Shown: positions 1-3,879 of the stretch, piece after piece | Position numbering within the stretch: the first letter of the stretch is position 1 | Layout of the letters: every line of letters begins with the position of its first letter | Notes under the pieces: model-generated | What the model was told of the DNA's origin: nothing | The model's input: the letters and a program-made list of their open reading frames with translations, nothing else | Database searches by the model: none | Program-made: the position numbers and the translations under genes | Assembly (NCBI GenBank): GCA_016207475.1 | Contig: JACQPM010000042.1 | Span: 1 to 5,956, forward strand | Source of the DNA: Methanobacteriota archaeon | GTDB lineage: Archaea; Hydrothermarchaeota; Hydrothermarchaeia; Hydrothermarchaeales; JACQPM01 | Length of the DNA stretch: 5,956 nucleotides | Direction of reading: 5' to 3'

Positions 1-272
1 ATCAGCTTGTCCACGACCTTCCCCTCCTTGAAGATCATCAGGGTTGGGATGCTCATGACGTTGAAACGGGATGCAGACTTCGGGCTCTCATCCACATTCA
101 GCTTCCCAAAGGTCATCTTCCCCTTGTACTCCTTCGCCAGGGCCTCTATGACGGGGGCGACCATCCTGCACGGATGGCACCAGTCCGCCCAGAAGTCCAC
201 CAGGATGGCGGGGCTCTTCGTGACCACGTCGTCGAAGTTGGAGTCGTTGACATGGATAATATCCTCTGCCAT
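1..272 (-). CDS. Thioredoxin, WCHPC type (3' end cut by window edge)
   Basis: Small cytosolic thiol-disulfide oxidoreductase that reduces disulfides in target proteins and is normally recharged by a thioredoxin reductase. The 90 visible codons show the thioredoxin fold: VDFWADWCHPC at residues 25-35 with the redox pair C32/C35, followed by R36 and the helix MVAPVIEAL. The buried cis-proline loop MSIPTLMIF is at 73-81 (P76), then KEGKVVDKL. Only the last helix, about 15-20 residues, should lie beyond the window. The start is set by an ATG at 270-272 with a GAGG Shine-Dalgarno at 280-283, seven bases upstream. The gene follows an ArsR-type regulator after a 43-bp gap holding a possible TATA box. 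The active site is CHPC rather than the classical CGPC, which may shift redox potential or partner choice. The family call is firm; the physiological partner is unknown. Confidence 0.95.
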   Translation of the reverse strand, partial: MAEDIIHVNDSNFDDVVTKSPAILVDFWADWCHPCRMVAPVIEALAKEYKGKMTFGKLNVDESPKSASRFNVMSIPTLMIFKEGKVVDKL

Positions 273-299
273 TCTCTTGCCTCGCAGGAGTAATTGGCC

Positions 300-324
300 T
301 ACCCCCTTAAATACTTTAGGGGTA
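300..324. repeat. Inverted repeat TACCCC-N13-GGGGTA around the thioredoxin TATA region
   Basis: The six-base arms at 300-305 and 319-324 are exact reverse complements. The 13-base centre is AT-rich and contains the candidate TATA box of the thioredoxin gene. The right arm overlaps the last codons of the upstream regulator. The spacing, about 19 bp arm centre to arm centre, is compatible with a dimeric winged-helix regulator. This is inference from the pattern only; six-base arms can occur by chance. Confidence 0.35.
306..313 (-). promoter_or_regulatory. Possible TATA box for the thioredoxin gene
   Basis: On the minus strand this reads TATTTAAG, about 37 bp upstream of the thioredoxin ATG. 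An archaeal start site about 25 bp downstream would give a leader of roughly 12 nt that just includes the GAGG ribosome-binding site. It lies inside an inverted repeat (300-324), so a repressor bound there would block TBP. The thioredoxin could instead be co-transcribed with the upstream regulator. Confidence 0.35.
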
Positions 325-825
325 GAGCTCCCTCTCCCTCTTCAGCTCGTAGAGCGCCTGCTCGACGAGGTACTCCACGACCCTCCTGGCCCCATGGAAC
401 TTCCTCTCCTCGGCGTGGAGCTCCTCGAGGATCAGTTCCAACCCCTCGATCCTCTTCTCTTCGTCCGAGGCCATGACCCTCTCGAAGGCCTCTGCCAGCC
501 TCTCCAGCCCGGGATAAGCCGCCAGGGCCCTCTCGTCCCCCCTGGGGGTGAGGGTCTCCACCTGGAAGGTGTCCTGGCCTATGCGGACGTTCAGGCGGAG
601 GTTCGTTGATATCAGGTAATACTTCCTCGGCCTCCCCTTCTCCACCCGCTTCAGCCTGATCTCCAGGATCCCTGCATCGTGCATCAGCTGGAGGTGCTCT
701 ATTATCGCCTTCTGCCCCACATTCAGCTCGTGGGCCAGCTGGCTCACGTAGCAGGGGCGGACCGAGAGGAGCTGGAGGATCTCCCGGCGCGTCTCGTTAC
801 CCAGCACGTCGAGTATGCCTTCCAT
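316..825 (-). CDS. ArsR-type winged-helix transcriptional regulator (SurR/COG1777-like)
   Basis: Predicted DNA-binding regulator of 169 residues. Residues 3-23 (ILDVLGNETRREILQLLSV) are the opening helix typical of ArsR-type proteins. The helix-turn-helix spans about 26-55, with recognition helix near 37-50 (GQKAIIEHLQLMHD). The wing carries KGRPRKYYLIS at 63-73. The rest (about 105-167) is charged and helical, probably for dimerisation. From memory the N-terminal half resembles Pyrococcus SurR, a redox-switched regulator with a CxxC just before the HTH. Here only the second cysteine position is kept (C25, in SVRPC). The start is the ATG at 825, which has no convincing Shine-Dalgarno but a TATA-like box 34 bp upstream, suggesting a nearly leaderless mRNA. 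A perfect 8-bp palindrome covers the start codon and could be an autoregulatory operator. The gene sits between a Cas4-like nuclease gene and thioredoxin on the same strand. Its target and ligand are unknown. Confidence 0.85.
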   Translation of the reverse strand: MEGILDVLGNETRREILQLLSVRPCYVSQLAHELNVGQKAIIEHLQLMHDAGILEIRLKRVEKGRPRKYYLISTNLRLNVRIGQDTFQVETLTPRGDERALAAYPGLERLAEAFERVMASDEEKRIEGLELILEELHAEERKFHGARRVVEYLVEQALYELKRERELYP

Positions 826-837
826 TTTATGGAAGGC
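817..837. repeat. Perfect palindrome GCCTTCCA-N5-TGGAAGGC over the regulator start codon
   Basis: The arms at 817-824 and 830-837 are exact 8-base reverse complements around the AT spacer TTTTA. The start codon of the ArsR-type regulator lies at 823-825, and the predicted transcription start falls inside or beside the element. It could be an operator for autoregulation, or an RNA hairpin that hides the start codon if the transcript begins upstream of it. Confidence 0.5.
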
Positions 838-854
838 CTAATCCTAACATCGGG

Positions 855-863
855 TAATTAAAA
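855..863 (-). promoter_or_regulatory. Possible TATA box for the ArsR-type regulator
   Basis: The minus strand reads TTTTAATTA, centred 34 bp upstream of the regulator ATG and overlapping the stop codon of the preceding nuclease gene. Transcription about 25 bp downstream would start near 834, giving a leader of under 10 nt, in line with the absence of a ribosome-binding site. The alternative is read-through from the upstream gene, as the gap is only 32 bp. Confidence 0.4.
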
Positions 864-1622
864 TCCGCAGAGGGTCCGATAGCCGCAGACGGTACAACGG
901 TTATCTCGCTGCCCAGGGGGGCGGGAGCCCAGGGCCATTATATGGCGCATCTCCCGGAGGCGTCCCAGGAGGGTGAGCCTCTCCCTGGGGGTGTATGGGA
1001 TCCTGAACTCCCTGTCCTCGTACCTCAGAACCCCGAACCCTGGGCTCGTCCCCATCACCTCCTCCACCAGGAGGCAGTAGGAGTGGAGCTGTCCTATGTG
1101 GGACGCGTAGGGCACCACAGGCGCGGGCCTGGCCTTGAACTCCACAGGTACCGTCATCCCCTCCTGCTGGACCAAGTAGTCGGGCCTACCGGTGAGGAGG
1201 AGCCTCCTGGAGAAGAGAGGCTTGCCTTTAGCGTCTGTGTATACCACCGCTCCTCGGACCCCTGTCTCTCTACGTCCCCGCCTGGTGAGGAGCACCATTA
1301 CCATGGTGGAGACGACAGAGATCGCTGAGAGGTACAGGAAAAATGCCGTCGTTGTCAAGAGGTATAAAAGGCTCGATAGGGCGGCGAGGAGGGAGAAGAC
1401 CATCATACCTCTGGCCATCCTGACGGTCCCCTCCACCTGGGCTGCATGGGCCGCGTGTTTTTCCGACCCATGCGCCAGGCGCAGCCTGGCGCCGGCATCC
1501 GGCATGGACACCCCGTGCCGGCGCATGTGCCAGGCCCTGGGGCAGAAGATGTAGGACCCCACCTCGCTGGCGGAGATGACCTTCTTCATCCCTCTGCCGC
1601 TTGGAGGCGGGGAGATAACCAT
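858..1622 (-). CDS. Cas4/RecB-like PD-(D/E)XK nuclease with internal membrane hairpin and Fe-S cysteines
   Basis: Predicted DNA exonuclease of the Cas4/Dna2/RecB superfamily, 254 residues. The motifs appear in family order: SASEVGSYIFCPRAW with C27; H51 and H56 in LAHGSEKH; D148 in LTGRPDY; E161-F-K163; QLHSY at 178-182; and C243, C246, C252 in CTVCGYRTLC. C27 plus the C-terminal three cysteines match the [4Fe-4S] set of Cas4. Between the histidine motif and the aspartate motif lie two hydrophobic segments, about 74-89 and 93-112, flanked by arginines (RRGRR at 114-118). This suggests a membrane hairpin holding the nuclease on the cytosolic face. The start may be the ATG at 1622 or an internal ATG at 1589 (MKKVISASEV), which fits usual Cas4 starts better; neither has a well-spaced ribosome-binding site. 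It follows a SufR-like regulator by 23 bp. No CRISPR array or adaptation genes are seen here, so a role in spacer acquisition is not supported; repair or another membrane-linked DNA process is possible. Confidence 0.85.
   Translation of the reverse strand: MVISPPPSGRGMKKVISASEVGSYIFCPRAWHMRRHGVSMPDAGARLRLAHGSEKHAAHAAQVEGTVRMARGMMVFSLLAALSSLLYLLTTTAFFLYLSAISVVSTMVMVLLTRRGRRETGVRGAVVYTDAKGKPLFSRRLLLTGRPDYLVQQEGMTVPVEFKARPAPVVPYASHIGQLHSYCLLVEEVMGTSPGFGVLRYEDREFRIPYTPRERLTLLGRLREMRHIMALGSRPPGQRDNRCTVCGYRTLCGF
1472..1524. repeat. Two overlapping perfect inverted repeats inside the Cas4-like gene
   Basis: The first has arms GCGCCAGGC (1472-1480) and GCCTGGCGC (1484-1492) with a three-base loop. 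The second has arms GCGCCGGCA (1489-1497) and TGCCGGCGC (1516-1524) with an 18-base loop. Both have nine perfect base pairs, and they share bases 1489-1492, so they would be mutually exclusive hairpins in RNA. They lie in the 5' part of the coding region. GC-rich coding sequence can produce such arms by chance. Confidence 0.4.
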
Positions 1623-1645
1623 CTATGGCTAGCGGGGGAAAAGTG

Positions 1646-2326
1646 TCAGGCCTTGATGAAAGACCTGGAGAGCGGCGACTGGGAAGCCCTGACCTCGAAG
1701 GCGCAGAACCGCGCCCCCTGGCCGATGCTATCCTTCATCTTCACCTTCTCCCCCAGGAGGGCCTCGAAGAAGGCGGCGTCGTGGGCGCAGACTACGGAGC
1801 CGTAGCGCCCCACCAGCCTCTTCAGGACGCAGTTGTACTCTTTTATGGTGTATCCGTTGCCTCCCTTGGAATACTCGGCGTAGCACCCGCTCTCGTCCAG
1901 GAGCCCTGTCAGGATCTGGATCCTCTCCTCCAGGCCCTTCCCCTCGAACTGGTCCTTGAGCATCTCTGCCCGCCTCTTGGCGATCCTCTGGAAGAGCTCC
2001 CTGGCCTTCTTCTCCCCCTCCCTGTCCACGATCTCCTCTATGACCCACTCCAGGAAGTCGTCGTAGGCCTTGGGGAAGAGGTTGTCAGCCTTCTCGGTCA
2101 GGGAATAGACGTACTTCGGCCTCCCCATGGCGCCCTTCAGGGGGACCGATTTTACGAGGCCGTCCTTCTCTAGGATCATGAGATGCTGTCTCGTACCGGT
2201 GGGGCTGACGCCCAGCTTCGCACTCAGCTCGTTTACGTTCATCTCCTCTCTCTTGAGGAGGTTCAGGATGCCCTGCCGGGTATCCTGCCTATTCGCCTTT
2301 TCCTCCATCTCTCTATTGAAGATCAT
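1646..2326 (-). CDS. SufR-like (COG2345) winged-helix regulator with Fe-S-type cysteines
   Basis: Predicted transcriptional regulator of 226 residues. The N-terminal winged helix occupies about 14-80: the HTH has VNELSAKLGVSPTGTRQHL at 31-49, then LEKDGLVKS, and the wing GRPKYVYSLT at 68-77. The C-terminal domain has a cysteine pattern C166-x13-C180-x27-C208, ending in GARFCAFEV, with another cysteine at C148. This closely parallels SufR proteins, whose cysteines bind a [4Fe-4S] cluster and which control Fe-S assembly operons in cyanobacteria and actinobacteria. No suf genes are visible here; the adjacent downstream gene encodes an Fe-S-type nuclease instead, suggesting a different regulon. 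The start at 2326 is backed by a strong TATA box 31 bp upstream, implying a leaderless mRNA; M7 is the alternative. The family assignment is firm; cluster binding and targets are inferred. Confidence 0.88.
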   Translation of the reverse strand: MIFNREMEEKANRQDTRQGILNLLKREEMNVNELSAKLGVSPTGTRQHLMILEKDGLVKSVPLKGAMGRPKYVYSLTEKADNLFPKAYDDFLEWVIEEIVDREGEKKARELFQRIAKRRAEMLKDQFEGKGLEERIQILTGLLDESGCYAEYSKGGNGYTIKEYNCVLKRLVGRYGSVVCAHDAAFFEALLGEKVKMKDSIGQGARFCAFEVRASQSPLSRSFIKA

Positions 2327-2352
2327 CGTGGCTGGATATTATGTGCGAAGGG

Positions 2353-2362
2353 ATATATAAAA
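2353..2362 (-). promoter_or_regulatory. TATA box for the SufR-like regulator
   Basis: The minus strand reads TTTTATATAT, preceded by CGAAA as a possible BRE. Its centre lies about 31 bp upstream of the ATG at 2326, so a start site about 25 bp downstream leaves a leader of only a few bases. No Shine-Dalgarno is seen, which agrees with leaderless translation. This is the best-looking archaeal promoter in the window and probably drives both the regulator and the Cas4-like gene. Confidence 0.65.
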
Positions 2363-2373
2363 TTTCGTGCTGT

Positions 2374-2387
2374 AAATAATAAAATAA
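2374..2387 (-). terminator. T-rich tract after dapF, possible terminator
   Basis: Directly after the dapF TAG stop the minus-strand transcript reads TTATTTTATTATTT. Archaeal RNA polymerase can terminate at U-rich runs without a hairpin, and the next promoter lies just downstream. The T runs are interrupted by A, so termination may be partial. Confidence 0.4.
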
Positions 2388-3227
2388 CTATGGTATGGTC
2401 CCCTCGAAGACGAGCTCCGCGGGACCCTCCATGAAGACCCTCTCCACCCCACCGGCGCCCTTCGCCACCTCTACCCTCAAGGGGCCGCCCCGGGTCCTGA
2501 TCTCCATCCCCCCGCCATCCGGCAGGTAGAGGAGAGACGCCACGACCCCGCAGGCGCTGGTGCCTGTGCCGCATGCCATGGTCTCCCCCTCCACCCCCCT
2601 CTCGTAGGTCCTCACCCTGAAGGCCCTCTCACCCAGCCGCTGGAGGAAGTTTACGTTGGTGCCCTTGGGGAAGAAAGGATGATGCCTTATCTCCCGGCCA
2701 AGTCCTTCTACATCCGCCTCCTCCAGGTCTTCCACCAGGACGACGGCGTGGGGGACTCCCATGTCCAGGTGCGATAAGATCATCTCCTTTCCCCCCACCT
2801 CCAGCCTCTCTTCCAGTACCACATCCCTGGGGCGCCCCATCTCCACCCGCACCCCCGCCACCTTTCCGTCTTCCAGCCGGATGATGACGCGCTTCACCCC
2901 CGCCAGGGTCTCGATGGCTATCTCGGCCCCGCCGGCCAGGTGCCTCTCGTAGACGTGCCTCGCAAAACACCTCACCCCGTTGCCGCACATCTCGGCCTCG
3001 GAGCCGTCGGGATTGAAGATCCGCATCCTCACCGGCGCGACGGTCGACGGCTCCACGAGCAGGAGGCCGTCGCCGCCGATCCCGAACCTCCTCTCGCAGA
3101 GCCGCCTCGCCATCGGCGCCTTGTCCTCCTCCGGTATCTCTCCCCGAAGGTTCTCTACCAGGATAAAGTCGTTCCCAGTGCCCTGGTACTTGTAGAACTT
3201 CATAGCCATGGCAGGGAAGCGTAACAT
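2388..3227 (-). CDS. dapF: Diaminopimelate epimerase
   Basis: Cofactor-independent racemase that interconverts LL- and meso-2,6-diaminopimelate, the step before decarboxylation to lysine. The two-cysteine acid-base pair is intact: C81 in MCGNGVRCFARH (80-91) and C219 in ETMACGTGTSACG (215-227). The substrate-binding segments GTGNDF (16-21), RRFGIGGDGLL (46-56), NPDGSEAE (72-79) and GTNVNF (189-194) are also present. Length, about 270-279 residues, is normal for the family. Homology favours starting at M7 (3209) or M9 (3203), just before KFYKYQGTGNDF. The TATA box 29 bp upstream of the ATG at 3227 instead supports a leaderless start there, adding MLRFPA. No Shine-Dalgarno is seen for any of the three. 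In an archaeon without murein the role is lysine synthesis. No other lysine genes adjoin it; the chaperone operon is divergent upstream. Confidence 0.96.
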   Translation of the reverse strand: MLRFPAMAMKFYKYQGTGNDFILVENLRGEIPEEDKAPMARRLCERRFGIGGDGLLLVEPSTVAPVRMRIFNPDGSEAEMCGNGVRCFARHVYERHLAGGAEIAIETLAGVKRVIIRLEDGKVAGVRVEMGRPRDVVLEERLEVGGKEMILSHLDMGVPHAVVLVEDLEEADVEGLGREIRHHPFFPKGTNVNFLQRLGERAFRVRTYERGVEGETMACGTGTSACGVVASLLYLPDGGGMEIRTRGGPLRVEVAKGAGGVERVFMEGPAELVFEGTIP

Positions 3228-3252
3228 GGAAAAGTCGCTGGGAGCGGCTAAG

Positions 3253-3260
3253 TTATTATA
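3253..3260 (-). promoter_or_regulatory. TATA box for dapF
   Basis: The minus strand reads TATAATAA, centred about 29 bp upstream of the ATG at 3227, predicting a start of transcription close to 3231 and thus a nearly leaderless mRNA. It lies in the 186-bp divergent region between dapF and grpE. The rest of 3261-3340 shows no gene or clear structure. Confidence 0.5.
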
Positions 3261-3340
3261 GCCCTACGGACAAATCTAGTGCCATGGAACCGGCTCACCG
3301 GGGCTGTGAGGGAGGGTTATAGGGGTGCCAGAAGATAAAA

Positions 3341-3377
3341 TTACCTTTGGTTACTAAAATATTTTACCTTGTTAACC
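3341..3377 (+). promoter_or_regulatory. grpE operon promoter with TATA palindrome and flanking TTACCTT repeats
   Basis: The 12-bp perfect palindrome TAAAATATTTTA (3355-3366) is the likely TATA region. A start site about 25 bp on, near 3385, would leave a leader of about 30 nt carrying AAGGTGG (3403-3409) as ribosome-binding site for grpE. TTACCTT occurs at 3341-3347 and again at 3364-3370, 23 bp apart, followed by TGGTTAC and GTTAACC respectively. GGTTA (3349-3353) and TAACC (3373-3377) also form an inverted pair around the TATA region. Archaeal heat-shock repressors such as Phr and HSR1 act by binding over or beside TATA boxes, so this is a candidate heat-shock operator; I see no clear match to their published motifs. 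Confidence 0.45.
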
Positions 3378-3413
3378 AGGCCTTTGGAATAATGCTGCTG
3401 GCAAGGTGGGACC

Positions 3414-3878
3414 ATGGCTGATGAGACTGAGCTGGAGAAGAAGAAGGCCGAAGAGTACCTGACGCGCCTCAAGTACCTCCAGGCGGAGTTCGACAACTAC
3501 CGGAAGAGGGTAGAGAAAGAGAGGGAAGAGTTCGCCAAGTACGCCACCGAGAGGCTGGTGAGGCAACTCTTGGACGTGTACGAGAACCTGGAGCGGGCCC
3601 TGGAGAACGGGGCCAACGAGGATAAGGAGGCCCTCCTGAAGGGGGTGGAGATGACCTTCCAGCAGCTCAAGGACGTCCTGGAGAAGGAGGGCTTAGAGCC
3701 CATCAAAACCCAAGGGGTTCGGTTCGACCCCTTCCTCCACGAGGCTGTCCTCCAGGAAGAAAGGGAGGACTGCGACGAGGGCACGGTGCTGGAGGAGTAC
3801 CAGAGGGGCTACACCCTCAACAAGAGGGTCCTGAGATACTCTAAGGTGAAGGTGGCAAAGAAGAAGGAGGTGGAGTAA
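3414..3878 (+). CDS. grpE: GrpE nucleotide exchange factor
   Basis: Cochaperone that forms a dimer and releases ADP from DnaK so that it can rebind ATP and drop its substrate. The 154-residue protein begins with a long charged coiled-coil helix (about 3-62, with the typical LQAEFDNYRKR at 22-32). It then has the short helices of the four-helix bundle (about 69-92) and ends in the beta-wing domain that touches DnaK. The GrpE signature is clear there: GVRFDPFLHEAV at 101-112 and GTVLEEYQRGYTLNKRVL at 123-140. It is shorter than the roughly 190-200 residues of many bacterial GrpEs because the disordered N-terminal tail is nearly absent. The ATG at 3414 is supported by AAGGTGG four bases upstream. 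It is the first gene of grpE-dnaK-dnaJ, with its stop one base before the dnaK start. Confidence 0.97.
   Translation: MADETELEKKKAEEYLTRLKYLQAEFDNYRKRVEKEREEFAKYATERLVRQLLDVYENLERALENGANEDKEALLKGVEMTFQQLKDVLEKEGLEPIKTQGVRFDPFLHEAVLQEEREDCDEGTVLEEYQRGYTLNKRVLRYSKVKVAKKKEVE
3866..3872 (+). promoter_or_regulatory. Shine-Dalgarno of dnaK inside the end of grpE
   Basis: GGAGGTG lies seven bases before the dnaK ATG and encodes part of the last grpE codons. It settles the dnaK start at 3880. Together with the single base between grpE stop and dnaK start it implies translational coupling. Confidence 0.8.
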
Positions 3879-3879
3879 T

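Noticed and set aside
7..609. Open frame of 200 codons on the plus strand across thioredoxin and the ArsR-type regulator
   Set aside because: It is antisense to two well-recognised genes, its product is Leu/Pro/Glu-rich without family features, and it has no ribosome-binding site that can be judged.
858..1622. CRISPR adaptation module suggested by the Cas4-like protein
   Set aside because: No repeat-spacer array, cas1, cas2 or effector gene is present within the window, and stand-alone Cas4-like nucleases are common in archaea.
3284..3322. Twelve-residue frame (MEPAHRGCEGGL) about 28 bp after a TATA-like TTATTATA on the plus strand
   Set aside because: The spacing would suit a leaderless micro-gene, but the TATA element is already explained by dapF on the other strand and nothing supports translation.
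3261..3340. Possible RNA gene in the dapF-grpE divergent region
   Set aside because: I looked for tRNA-like or stable hairpin structure in this GC-rich stretch and saw only short, weak pairings.
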